From Leptodontidium sp. MPI-SDFR-AT-0119 (lineage: Eukaryota; Ascomycota; Leotiomycetes; Helotiales; Leptodontidiaceae): a stretch of 64,000 bases of DNA. The DNA is taken from assembly GCA_020726505.1 (NCBI GenBank), contig JAHLEZ010000014.1, positions 186,001 to 250,000 of the forward strand, in the 5' to 3' direction. Shown here one piece after another: positions 32,453 through 44,457 of the stretch. Position numbers and translations under genes: made by a program. Each line of letters begins with the position of its first letter. Position 1 is the first letter of the stretch. Below the pieces are notes generated by a model. It ran no database searches, was not told the origin of the DNA, and was given only the letters and a program-made list of their open reading frames with translations.

Positions 32453-35400
32453 CAGAGTGTCCAATAAGCCAATTAGCCAGCTATCAGCTGAGAATCTTTC
32501 TTAACTGACTGGCTTAAATACAAACTCACAGCTTAATGGACTGAACTAAAGAGCTGAAAAGCTGTTGAAAAGCTAATTCTAATTTTAGAAGTATATTAAA
32601 AAGCCCTCCTAAGGTTAACAGCTCTAAACGCTAATATAAGCTCTATAAAACCTCTTCTTTACTAATTCTTTAGACACTCCTGGTGCTACAATACCTGAGT
32701 AGATAATCTCGACGAATGTACTATAGTTTATATAGAACAAGACGAGAAAACACGCTTACACTCCGAGCTCATAGTAGGTATATATAGAAAATCTAAGGCT
32801 ATCTTTGTAAGCTGTGGCCACTGGGCCTGCTTTTCATGCTAATACTCTAATAGAGGCTTTTTTAATAGAGGCTCTTTAAGGTATAAGGCTAACTAGTCTT
32901 TTCGGCTTAACGCGCGCGGAGGTCTTACTAAAGAAGAAGTACTAACTAGAGGAGGAGCTAGCTTTTCTAACTGAGTAACTTTGTAAGCTTTAATAGGCTC
33001 TAGCTCCGGTGATCTCTCTTTAAGTCGCACAATCACTTCTCCCTTATAATCGCTCTCCTATAGCCTTCGTAGAGCGGCCTTACTTCTCCTTATATATTAT
33101 ACGTTGTCGCTAGTCTATTGTTGATCGAAATATTGCTATTTCCAGCGTGGGTAAAGAACTAGAGCTGCTATCTACGCAAGAGAAGCATCGGTTTTACTGT
33201 AGTATTCCTTTGTCTTATTCTAGGCAAGTGTAATTGACTCTTGTATACTTCGATGGCTATTAAATCGGCTTGCTTCCGCTTGTGTTTATAGAGCTTTAAA
33301 GTGAGAAAGAAGACCTTCAAAAAGAGGTAATAGCTCTTACAAAGCTCCGTAAGATAACGATGTTAGATTATGGCGATTTAGGTTACTTTCTAAGTCTTTT
33401 GTAAGGCGAAAAAGAGGTTGTAAATGATCTAGTATTAGCGTAAGCGTCTCTTATTTGTTATTATTAATAAAATCCTCTGCGAAGATCTCTTAATTAAAAG
33501 GGAGGTCAGAGTTACGTAATTTGATAGTGTATGCGTCGAGAGTTAGGCGCAACTTAAGAGCGCGTTGAATTATCGAATATAACGAATTCCAGTGTATACT
33601 ACTATCTAAGACTACTTTCCACACCTTCTTAGATGCCTTATTCTCATTTAAATCAACTTGTAGAGCGTCAAACGTTACCCCGCGCTTTTTAGAGGCTATA
33701 ATATGTGTAATTAGGTTATGTAACTTTTTAAGCTCCTCGCGCTTTCTTTATAATCGTCTCCTTGCCTTAGGACTAGCTCTTTCAAACTCAGCTTTAAATG
33801 ACGTTATATCTTGACCGAATAAGTATTACTCCGCGATGAGGTTGAGGACGTGGCTTATATAGCGAAGACGACGTTGTTTAGGATCGAATTTAAGAGTCTT
33901 CGTAAGTTCTACGAGCGTGGTATCGTTGTTTGGCGCATTATTAAGGACAAACCAACTGATATTGTGCTCGTTGATTCCGAATCGTTACAGGAGAAGTAGA
34001 ATAACTAAAGCTTGATTTATAGTATATTAATAAGAAAGAGGAATAACTTTAAGAAAGATTAATATACTAATACTAGTTTTCCTATGACTTAGAAGCTCTG
34101 GTAGACTAGTTAATACTGTAACAAGCTGCCCTTTCTTATTTGTAAAGTGTAAACAGACTATAATAACACTAATCTTCTCTCTTTTAGATGCCTAGCCGTT
34201 AAAAGAGATAGAAATCTTAGATTTGGCGTTTACGACGTCTTTAATAATTTGCGGCTCAAAATACTTAAACATTACGCTAATCTACGACTCTGGAGTACTC
34301 TGTAATATAAGGAGTGCGTTAATAGCTTGCAAATTAGTAATTTTGAATAGACGTCGAAGGTGTGGAGAGACTACTTTGCGGTGTTTAACGTCGTCTATTA
34401 CTACCTATTTAGTAAAGGCGTTCCTGAATTCTAGCTGTCGGAAAGGTATAATATTCTCGTAATCTCCACTTATAGGACTAAAGGGTTACGTAGGAGGTAC
34501 AGCATGTAAAGGTAGCTTTCTAATATCTCTATTTTTATTTAATTTGTGTTCTCTAACTATATGTGCTTTGGCATTCTTGAGGAAGTTGTTATTAAAGATA
34601 TTACTCTTATTCTTTGCAAATTCGGGGCAGTAATGACTTAAATATATTAATATAACAGCTAAGAACTAAATAAATAATATATAGAGTTTACACGCCTAAA
34701 AGGTATGTTTCTTATTCCTCTTAGGCTGAACTAATGTGTACTTAACTTTCTACAGCCACGACCGAATCAATATACTCGCTATAGGAACTAGAATAAACCC
34801 TCGTGGTAAATTTGACGCTTTGACGGGCCTATTATTAAATAACGGCTCTCTAAAAGAGTACGGTAAGTAGTCTAACTTTAGGTTATCTCTAATAGGCTTA
34901 AAAGGGTCGTAATTATCATTGTAGAGAGGTATAGGTCGTATATAACGGTCCTTGATAACAAAAGTCGGTAGGAGAGGTTCTTTGTGTCTGAGGCCTATTA
35001 TACGTGTAAAAGGATTAATAGTCGCTCTCACGGTACTCGTAAATAGAGCTTTAGATGCTCGAGAGGCCACATTATTGATATTAATAGGGGTAGCTGAACG
35101 AGACATAATTTGATGGTAATTTTGATGATTTTAGAGAGTTACTGTGTATTAAGAATGTATTATGAAGCTCTCTTGATTATCTTGCCGGACTTCACCGCCT
35201 TTTTTATAACTTATCGGAGGGGGTTTTCCCGCTCCGGGGTATTAATCGCCTCTTAAAACACTATTAAAGACACATACTAAGTGCCTACATATTAACCCCA
35301 AAATCACTAAAAAATACTATTACAGCTTATAAGTTAGCTTATAAGCTGGACTTATTACAACTGACTGATTTATAAATACTTCTGAGCTGACTTGACTGTA

Positions 35401-35457
35401 GTTTACACCTCAGCTGGCTGACCGGCTTAAAAGCTAGCTGACTTATTGGACACTCTG
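32453..35457 (-). mobile_element. 3.0-kb RIP-degraded hAT transposon with perfect 8-bp target duplication
   Basis: Ends are CAGAGTGTCCAATAAG at left and its exact 16-base reverse complement at right. GATCACCC is duplicated at 32445-32452 and 35458-35465. The interior is AT-rich with many stops. The minus strand keeps a 118-residue N-terminal frame (35106-34750, MSRSATPININNVASR..) and a hAT dimerisation-like block near 32640-32800. Length is right for an originally autonomous element. It lies about 450 bp upstream of the SesA/amyloid gene. Confidence 0.85.
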
Positions 35458-35465
35458 GATCACCC

Positions 35466-35907
35466 AGTCGTCGGGCGTAGGGTCATTAAAGCGGCCCTGC
35501 CCGCTCAGCCCCATGGTTTTCAGCTCGAAGTGCCAATGTCAAGGTCAAGGTCAAGGTCAAGGTCCCTTCAAGGGCTGGGCTGTCTGTTTGGTGGTGGTGG
35601 TGGTGGTGGTGATGGTGGTGGTGGTGTGGTGTCCCAGACCATTGGCATCCCGGGAATGCGGCTGTGAAGCCTTTAGCAGCTATAATCAAAGACGCTCACC
35701 CATGATTACCCTGCACTGGCCTGCTTCCCTTCTTGTCTGTTGTCACTCGATGCCGAAAACCGAGAGGTAATTATTGATCTTTCGCGTTAATTATCTTCGC
35801 AACCAAATTCTTGCGTCATTCCGTCTGGTCAGATATCCAGGAAGAGACTTCAACTCCGGTATCTCCTTAGCATCTGCCTCTAGCGGCTCGTACGATACCT
35901 AGTCACG
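35466..35907. promoter_or_regulatory. Upstream region of the SesA/amyloid gene with microsatellites
   Basis: Holds a hexamer run (AAGGTC, about five units, 35531-35563) and a GTG/GGT triplet run at about 35591-35630. The hAT insertion left only this much upstream DNA intact. No definite TATA box assigned. Confidence 0.45.
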
Positions 35908-36576
35908 ATGTCAGGTATCGAGATAGTGGGGTTGATTGGTGCCGTTGTTGGAGTGGTCGAGGCAACGATCGCGATATCCAACTCCATTCAAGATCTCAAG
36001 GGTCTGCCCGATGCATTCGGGGAGGTACACAAGCGACTTCCGCTGGTCGAAGAGACTCTGCAAGCCGCGCGGAGGCAATTCGAGAGCGAGAGCACCGACG
36101 ACGAGTCGGCCGGAAAGATCGAGCCGTTCTTGAGAAGTTGCAACGACAAAGTCCAGGAGCTCAAGGAGATCTTCGAGAAGATTGCCAGCTCCAAGAAGAA
36201 ATCGGCCATGTCCCTGTATCGGACGATAGTGCTGAAGCTGGGCAAGGAGCATCGAGTGGAGGTGTTGATGAAGAACATCCTGGAGGACTTGCAGATCTTG
36301 ACCAGCAACCAAGTCTTTCAGGTCGCGACACAGGCGCAGATGGCAATGCTGAGGGACGCAATCGAGGAATTATCTCAAATAAAGCCATCCATCCCCGACA
36401 ACGCCTTCGAAAACAAAGCAGGGGGCTTCCACCATTCTGGGAAAGGGGATCTGAACGTCCAGTATGGAGATGGCGATATGAACAATGTCAAGGGCGACAT
36501 GTTCAAGGCGGGTGTGATGAAATTTGGTAGGCGGTCACGCTCCAAGCAGGAGGAGTCATCCGATGAAGATGATTGA
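35908..36576 (+). CDS. SesA-domain protein with candidate amyloid-signalling C-terminus (222 aa)
   Basis: A single exon encodes 222 residues. Residues 1 to about 155 match the SesA / NACHT-NTPase N-terminal domain: MSGIEIVGLIGAVVGVVEAT, LPDAFGEVHKRLPLVEETL, CNDKVQELKEIFEKI, then helical MLRDAIEELSQIKPS. Residues 170-207 switch to a Gly/Asn/Asp-patterned tail (GGFHHSGKGDLNVQYGDGD, MNNVKGDMFKAG). This resembles the short G-x-G..N-x-Q..G..N-N repeats of fungal prion-type signalling motifs (sigma-like), and a basic-acidic end follows. In known systems such proteins are paired with an NLR carrying the same motif; no NACHT gene is in this window. The frame is undamaged even though a decayed hAT sits upstream. 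Domain call fairly sure; amyloid role is inference. Confidence 0.75.
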   Translation: MSGIEIVGLIGAVVGVVEATIAISNSIQDLKGLPDAFGEVHKRLPLVEETLQAARRQFESESTDDESAGKIEPFLRSCNDKVQELKEIFEKIASSKKKSAMSLYRTIVLKLGKEHRVEVLMKNILEDLQILTSNQVFQVATQAQMAMLRDAIEELSQIKPSIPDNAFENKAGGFHHSGKGDLNVQYGDGDMNNVKGDMFKAGVMKFGRRSRSKQEESSDEDD

Positions 36577-36737
36577 AGGAACCTGTTTCTCTATGCCGTC
36601 AGCGAGGAAGCTGACGTTTTGAGTATTTGATAGGAAATCCAATTCTCTTGAATCCCATCTTCAGTTAGTTCCAAGTAACTCAAATTGCTGAGGAAGCTCT
36701 TCCCCCTAACTTCATTTCGCGATCAGATCAACTACAG

Positions 36738-38667
36738 GAGACAAGAGGCCTACATCAAATTCTACCAATATTGCAAAAGCTTGACCAGCAGAGCATAGAC
36801 ATCATTCAACTGCTACAGTTCCTTCATGGCAGAATTCCCCCACACTTATCCCATTTACATTTTCAGTATACGATTGTCATCGATGCGCGTGGTCAGCCTC
36901 TGTGGTTACCCCTATCAACGATAACTTCAATGCAGGTGCGCAGATGCCCCGTGTGCTATATTCGTTGGACACAGTAACTAACAAGCTCTCCTTTAGCTGT
37001 TCCTCGCAGTTCTGAAGGAAAGATTCAAGGACCTTGGATCTAGGAAGATAGAACAGGGGGAGTGGTTTCTCGAGGACCCGAGCACGAAAACTATTCTCGA
37101 TCTGTCCAAACCATGGCACTCCCTTATGAAGGTACGCATGTCTCGGAAAACTTTGACAGAATATACTCATCCCACCAGCCTGACCGGGTCCTCCACATGA
37201 ACATGACCTTCCGGAGACACAACTTGCCTTCTACACAATGTCCACTGTGCGGGTTCGAAAACCCTGGAGTTCCCGAGGAAGAAGTCTCGTGGTGAGCACC
37301 CACATATTTAGACCTTGTATCCGCATGCTCATCCTGCTGAAACAATGAGTAGCATTTGTGGCCTGACGTATCGGCGCATAGAGGAGATCCAAGAAGTTGA
37401 TATAACAGAAGGGGATTCTTCGCCTCGACCAGACAAAAGCCCCCAGCCTAAACGTCCCGAGGCCCGGAAGGAGAAATCCAATCTTCAGTCGGAATTTCCG
37501 AGACCGAGACCCAAGCCGCAGCGCAGTGGTGGCGCCGACGAAGAGATCAGGTCTTACAAGCGGGTGCAGATAATTGACACGAGTTTTTTGATCCGAAGAG
37601 CCAGCAAAGGAGACAAATACAAAACCAGGCAGGAATCGCGAAAAGCTGCTCTGACGGTGCACGACCTGCAAGATCTCGAGCTGGTTGCCGCTTACCTATC
37701 TGATGTGTACGGCTTACCCGAGGAAGAGTGTCTGGAAGCCCTGCAGGGCGCCGAAGCTGGGGCACAACTTGCTGCCATCCTAGAGGCATATGAGCAGACT
37801 GTAACGGATACCAAGGCTCAAAAGCTCCAAACTGTCGAGGGGGAAGAAGCTAAATTCGACGAGGATCAACGATCTACTTCATCCCTGTCTCCAATAAACA
37901 ACCCCAGACTGCTCGAAACGGTCGAAGACGACATCCGCCGTCTTATCCTACCCGAGCTCACCAAACTTAGGAAACTTAGGAGAGAGCGCAAAATCCAACA
38001 GCGTATAGTTTCCCCATCGAGTTCAATTTATGACTCGGAAGAAGAGCTAGAAACGCGGCGATCTAAACAAGCGGAACTCGAAACTAGCGGCGAGGACAGC
38101 TTCCAGGAACCTGTCGGTGTGAAGGTAGATATGAGGGAAGGAGGACGTCGAGTGACATTGCGACGCTTGACAGCGGAAGAGGCTACAGCAGAACGCCGGG
38201 AAAGGCAGAAGCAAGGGGTTCCGCAACGACTAGAGAGCATAAGCAGTACCGACGAACGTCCTTTCCTGCAGAGCGGAATCGGGGCAGTTTCTGCTCCCGG
38301 ATCTGAAATTGAATATGGGAGATATGATCTAGCCGGATCGGATATAAGCTCGATGCCCGCCAATTCTCTCCTCGACAGCCATATTTCCGATCGACATTTT
38401 GCCAGCAGCGCGGAAGAAGTTGAAGCGCAAGCCGGACGCCCTCCGACACCCATAATACGGGTCCGCTACAGTCAGCTTGATGTCTTAGATGCTGAGGATG
38501 GAGATAGCATGTGGGCGGCCGTCAATGCGTGGAAGAGCAAGATCCAAGGGGGGGGAACGAGTCCCAGTGCCCCTCCGCTTCCAGTGTCAACCGCCCCTCC
38601 TCTCCCAGCGCCAACTGAGGTTGATACTGAGATTGATACTAGGAGCGGCAGTCTCAGGTTTAAGTAA
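36738..38667 (+). CDS. Ubiquitin-like-domain fungal protein with Cys motif and long disordered tail (5' end unresolved)
   Basis: Exons 36738(?)-36935, 36997-37131, 37179-37291 and 37353-38667 join in phase. The first gives HFQYTIVIDARGQPLWLPL, the next FLAVLKERFKDLGSRKIEQG and ILDLSKPWHSLMK, then PDRVLHMNMTF, the order seen in a fungal ubiquitin-like domain (ULD_2 type). Next comes CPLCGF..VSCICG, a possible zinc-binding cluster, then about 400 polar residues with helical stretches (LVAAYLSDVYGLPEEECLEALQG) and low complexity. Introns have good signals (CTAAC near 36977). No convincing start codon or N-terminal exon was found between the preceding gene's stop (36574-36576) and 36737, so the gene may use a small unseen exon or may have lost its 5' end. 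Co-orientation with the SesA gene suggests but does not prove a functional link. Confidence 0.6.
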
Positions 38668-39160
38668 TTTTTAGCCCAGGCAGGGTGTGGTTGGGTAGAC
38701 TTAGCTGACAATCACTTCTATCTATCGGGGTCGAAGAACCTCCCCAATCTGACCGACAGAGAATCAAGATGCAGATATTCGACATACCAGCACCTCCTTG
38801 GCTAACACTATGCATATCGAACCTGCCGGTGTAACCCTCTAAGAACCCGATTCCTCTCTCACTCGAACAAGTTTGACCTTCACCAACTGCGCGTAATGAA
38901 ATAGAGAAGCCGGATGCAGGAGTGATCGGGTCCTTAGAGCTGGCGTATTTGTACTAGAACAGCTATAACACGCTCCAAGCTGCGGATATTTTGCTCCTTG
39001 CGAGAAGCCATTATCCCGAGGGAATGAAATACTAAAGACAGAGCAGCGAGGCAGTGTCTATTAACAAAGAAGATTTCAATACCAAGTCTAGCTTTAGGAA
39101 CTAGTGGCTTAGGAACGGGGATATTTCATTGATTGAGGTTGAGGGACGGTGAAGAAGACT
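38668..39160. other. Intergenic, no gene supported
   Basis: Convergent gap between the ubiquitin-like gene and the minus-strand decayed locus. Confidence 0.35.
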
Positions 39161-39168
39161 TCAAGAAG

Positions 39169-42100
39169 CTATATATAAGCACTCAGTACTCTTGGAATGG
39201 AAGGCCAAAGAAGGGGGGGGGGTTCTGGTAATTGAAACGCTGCAGATAACTTTGATCTCTTGCGGGAGATGGTTGCTTCTTTGGATGCAGCGATGGTTGT
39301 GGTGCAGAACACCATGTCTGCAATTCCCATGGGGTCTGATATCACAGTCATTATGAGGGCTGGAATGGCTGTCCATTGCTCGTCGTATCTGTCGTCCACA
39401 GGATTGCTCATAATAGCGAGGAGCTCTGGGTGCCGATTCTCGTTTCGGAGCTTCAACGACTTGAAGTTGGTAGTCTCCAAGAGACCAAGGACCTTGCATA
39501 CACTCGCAGCAGCGCTGGCTGAAAAGTCGAAATCAACATGCTGGCGAACTTTCTCGTCTCCTTCCGCTGAGACTTGAATATCTCCGAGTGCATCGGCCTT
39601 AAGTCGAGTCTTGGACTTATAATCCGCAATGTATGAAGCAAAGTTCGAGCGGTCGACACCTTGCAGGATCTTGGACTCCACCTGGTCTGACCAGATGCGA
39701 ATACACAGCTTGTCGTCCTGGCTAACGAAGCTACTCTCGCCAATGGTACGGAGGGTGCGGACCGCAATGATATTGACAACGGAGCTAGAAGACGAGTAGA
39801 CACCACAGGCATGTTGGCCATGAGATGACTGAGGATAAAGGTGATAAGAGCTGTGGTCTTTATGTCATGAGGAGCCCAAGAGGATCTTGCGTGCAAAGGA
39901 AAGAATTTCAGAGCGCTGCTTATGGGTACAGAGGGCGAGGAGCTGCTCTATCTACTAATGAGAAAGGCCATCCAAAAAGTCCTTATGTGTGAGTTGCTCG
40001 AGGATGAGATCGACAAGCAAGCTTCTGAGATTTGCTTGCAAGCGGGAGGAAACGACGGGGGATAAAGGAATAGGTATAAATCACTTCATTGCCAATCTCA
40101 TAGCCGTCCTTGATTTGCTTGTGGGATGCTACACCTGCTCGAGGATGCAAGCCCTTTAAAGCATTCAATCAAACTTTGGTAGGCTTGGTAGTGTCCGTGA
40201 CTTTGAGATAGATTTGCTTGGAAGGCGCACCTGAACTCCATGATGTGATGAAAGGAACATCCAGCTCGCTATCGAGGGTGATTCTTGCGAGGTGGTCTCC
40301 GATATGAACGACTGCGTCATTCTCCTCACACATGATAGCTGCAAGGCTAGTCACGTCGCGAGATTTCTCACCCGTCTTCTTATCCACGGTTGGATGGTAC
40401 GGCTCGAAGCAAATCGAAACTGACTCATCGTCTCCGAGAAGCTTTGAGGAATGCGACGCCTTCTCTCCCAGCTCCAAAGATACAGTCGCCGACTTGGGGT
40501 CACCTGGGTCTCGGAACCACCAAGATTGGAGTTCCATGTTACGTAAGTTCTCGATGAAGAGAGAGGTCAACAAGCCGTCAAAGAAGGCACTGAAGCCATG
40601 ACGGACTTCATAATCATCCTAATTAATCATGCGGTTGGTGGCATCGAAGAGGTCAGGGCACTTCTCCATCGGGCTGTGGGAACAGAATTACGCACCCTAT
40701 CCTTGTCCCATTTGATCCTGAGTTAACATGGATCTAGAACAAGTGGGCTTGAAGGGTACTTAAAGTGGCTTATTGTTGCCCAGGTATTGGTGGAGGTTCT
40801 TACCGAATCGGGAGGTGGAGGATATATATCTTGATTTGGGCTTCCAAAGTCACAGTCTAGAGTTGGGTTTTCTGCCATCGCCGAAGCAGGGCATAGCGAG
40901 GGGTATGTGGTTGAGGGACAGTCTCAGGTGTGGATATGCGATCGTCCACTTCCCCAGGAATCGACCTTGCCAGCCAGCCTGCTGCTCCTTCCACAGATCG
41001 TGAGCGCGAGCTTTCTTGGCAGCCTCTATTCCCCTTCTTCTTGGGTTGCAATTCCAATTATGGAATATCTGAGGACTCCACCACAAAGCTCTCAGTACGT
41101 AGTGAATCATTGTGCGGGTTGAGGGTTTGACGATATGACCACTGCGAGGCTCGAGAACAGCTGTACCGTCCATAGAAGCAGCTCGCCTGCAAGGAGTTGA
41201 TAGTCGTGGTAAAGATGATGGATATCAACCGAATCCGCCAGGGGGAAGCATAATATTGTCAGAATTGTGAGGTTCATCATGGCAATCTAGTACAGTCGCT
41301 GCTCCCGAGTTGTCGCTCCAGTGTGAGGCCAGTGGCCATTAAAAAACTCACAGATGAAGGCACCCTGAGTACAGAAGAATTTAGAAGCCAATGTCGTGAA
41401 CTCTTTGCTGATGCTTGCTGGACCCCTCCACAGCTTCGAGAATGCATCTTTGGCCGGGGCGCCCTTGATACCTCTCATTCTGGACCCTTCTGGTGTCCAT
41501 GGGAAGAAGTGCTCAGTGAAACCTGTGGGGGTGAAGCGCAGAATGATGTACTCATGGGAATATGCAAGTTCTTCAAAGAAACGTGACCTTCTGGATCTTT
41601 CGCAACAGACTCATAATAAAGACTGGGTGGCGAGTTTTCTCGTCAGTCCCGGGACCCGTAAATTACGAAATTTTCTCACTACCTTGGATCTTCAAACAGG
41701 AAGCTTTTTATTCGTATCTAGAAGCGAAGCCGCTGATGTTAACGTTATAGTAAAGCTAGCAGTCATCTTCCCCATTTTCTTTATCGAGTGGATACTAAGA
41801 TCCAGATCTAGATCATCGTTGTTTGCTAACAAAGCCTTCAGATCCTTTCCATCCAGGCTGGATCTTCTTGAAATAAAATGCAACCGAGGAGCAAGGGAAG
41901 TGCATCTCGAAAGTATGGAAGTATAGAAGGCTGCTAAACCTCTTCTGCCGTAGGTTAATGCCTGCGACTTGTCTCTGGGGATCTTTGCTGCAAAGCCAAC
42001 GTAGGGGGTCTCATGAGAGCTGGATGGCGACCGTTCCTTGCTTCACGGTATCTGGCCCGCTATGGTCGAACGCACTCGAGTCACCCCAGTATGTGTTGGG

Positions 42101-43314
42101 GAGGCAATTCTTGAAGTGAAGAATGCCAGAAGGCTTGAAATACGCACAGGCTGGCTGGCAAACGGCTGGATGAATATTGCTCGGGGGAATTTACTCCTTG
42201 ATCCAAGAGGTGTTGATATTTGTGAAGTCGTTGCCATCAATTTGGAATTGGTAAGGCTCGATTTCGTGCTGTCAGTATTAACGTTGATGTTACGGGCAAT
42301 GATATAGAATAACTGGGATTGGGAACATACACTTGCGTCCCATAATGAAGCTAGTACAACATCAGCAGCATGCGCAGAACTAGAGTTGCCATAGGATATG
42401 TTAGCAAGGGTAAATAGATGGGCTAGGTTAGAAAAGGTCGAAGCTGGGGTTAAAATGGAGAAGGAAGGGGAAGAAGAGAGAGGGAACCTACGACGAATCA
42501 AGAGTTGGATTTTGTCCATTTTCGATGTTGATTAGCATTTCCTTCTCTCCATGTAGGTGAGTCCTCCTGCTTATGAACTGCCGGTGTACCTGGCTAGAAC
42601 AAGGAAACTGCAGATTTACCTCATCGGCGGCTTAACTCTGCGTGGGAGGCAAGCAGAGCCATTCTCATCACATTGTGATCCCTGTACGGCGTCCTCCAAG
42701 ATAGATGTTGTGAGTTTGACATGGTGCTTAGCAGTTGCTGTTGTGGGCTTGACAATCTCATCTGTAGTGGGTGGTAGGTCTCGAGGAGTCACATTATCCT
42801 CGCCCTTGTCTCCTAGCATATACCAAAGGTCGACGCGCTCCTTGAACGACTGAGAGAAGTATTAGGAAAGGGGAGAAGATTAGCAAGGGGGCGTTCAGTT
42901 CTCCAACTGGCACGCACTCCACTCTCTAAGATGTTATATGCCTTTTGACGACGATCTCTCTGCGTGCTGTTCTTCGAGACCTTCCTCTGGCTTCCAATTA
43001 ACGATGATAGTCAGCGGTGGAATTGTTTTGAACTCAAGTAACTTACATAGAGTTGACTCGCTCATCCTGACACTGTGGTGGATTTGGAGCTGTGGTACTG
43101 GGCAGCAAAGTCTTCAACGTTATCTGTGAGGTGAGTACCAATCGAGCTCGATCACCAATGGCGAAATGGGCAGGTGAATTATTCTCTTCCTCAGAGAGGG
43201 GGTTGGGTTTTTGAGTCTAGAAGGGGCCTTGATAAAAGTTTTCAGGGTCTCGTGGGAAGATCTGGTGTCGGGGAGAGATACCAAAAGGCCGTCGCAGTTG
43301 GAGATTGAAGACAT
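39169..43314 (-). pseudogene. Uncharacterised multi-exon minus-strand locus, probably decayed
   Basis: Protein-like pieces occur in order on the minus strand: MSSISNCDGLLVSLPD (43314), MSESTLCKLLEFKTIPP (about 43064), SFKERVDLWYMLGDKG (about 42840), QFQIDGNDFTNINTSWIKE (about 42240), KNCLPNTYWGDSSAFD (about 42100), YIILRFTPTGF (about 41540), MELQSWWFRDPGDPKS (about 40537) and a final 170-residue frame ending near 39169 (VRQHVDFDFSASAAASV). At 42193-42191 a TAA interrupts an otherwise continuous frame (IKE*IPPSNIHP), as CAA->TAA would. Pieces lie in different frames without clean splice links. I do not recognise the family. It may be one long gene, two genes, or one gene with unusual introns. 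Confidence 0.4.
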
Positions 43315-43320
43315 GATTGA

Positions 43321-44457
43321 TTAACTAAAGGATGTCGTAAAGTATGAGAAACGAGGTCAGCTGTGAGATAATGAAGGAGCTTTCCTGCTTATGATAGAAA
43401 ATACCTCCTCATTTATGGTGAATACTGGGGTCCATGGGAAGGCCCGTCTGCTTGCGGAATCAATTTGCTGTGGTGAATCGTAGGATGCTGAAATCAGGGG
43501 AATATTGCAGTGTGGGGGGAGGGGGAAGGGTAACAACTTGGAAGTGTTTCATTGACTAAAGATAGCCTTGCCATTTTAACTCGTTGCGGATTGAAAACAG
43601 TGCTTGTTGATTGTGAAAAGTGAAAAAAGAGACTCTTTGGAACGCCTCATCTTCTGGATCAGATAACTAACTGTGGACTCAGCATCACGAGCATAGGGAA
43701 GAGCGTTATTTATAGATCCAGATGCTTAGCTTCCACCGCGTGCCCCTTTAGGCTTTCGACCCGCTTCTAAGGCTTCTCCCGTTGCTTCTTGAAGTTTCCT
43801 TCAGTGACTGTATAATGTAGTTGGGAAATACCAGTCGTACTTATCTCTGTCCAGGTCTTGTCTTTGTTGACCATCGTAGCCAACAAACTTTCTTGCATTT
43901 CTCATGAGTGCTTATCATACTGGGGAGGATAAAGCATCCAGTCCCGGGTCTTTAGTTAGCCAGCGTTTTCTCCATCTTAAATTGGACCGCGTTGGTCTTT
44001 CGAATCTCGTCTCATCTTTGGATGGATCACCAGACGCCGGCGCACTGCCCCTGACGTTCCTTAAACCATTTCATATGTGATTCGTGCCATTTCTTTAATG
44101 CCTTCCAAATGTCGATGTAAACATCTAGCGTATCAATACGCCAACGAAAGGCATACTAACAGCCCAAAAACTCCTACTTTTACTAGTATAGCACTGGAAG
44201 TGGCTAGGTGACTCACCAAAAATGTGGTGCATTTTTATTTTGAGGGGCTATTGCACTTGAAAAACTATGAGCACTATGGTAGTTATGCAGGTTACGTAAC
44301 TTACACAATGGCTGCTATTAGACTAACTGGAACAAATACTGTTGACATTCTGCACCAGAAAATTAGGATCACACTACATCTGTAGATTGGGGTGAAATCA
44401 TCGATTCTAGCACTCACTCACTTGGTAAGTCGGCCAACACTGTGAAATGGTTAGCTT
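43321..44457. other. Intergenic, no gene supported
   Basis: No coding or RNA signal recognised. Confidence 0.35.

Noticed and set aside
35486..35689. Frame with a poly-His run
   Set aside because: It is a translation of the GTG microsatellite; no homology or context supports a gene.
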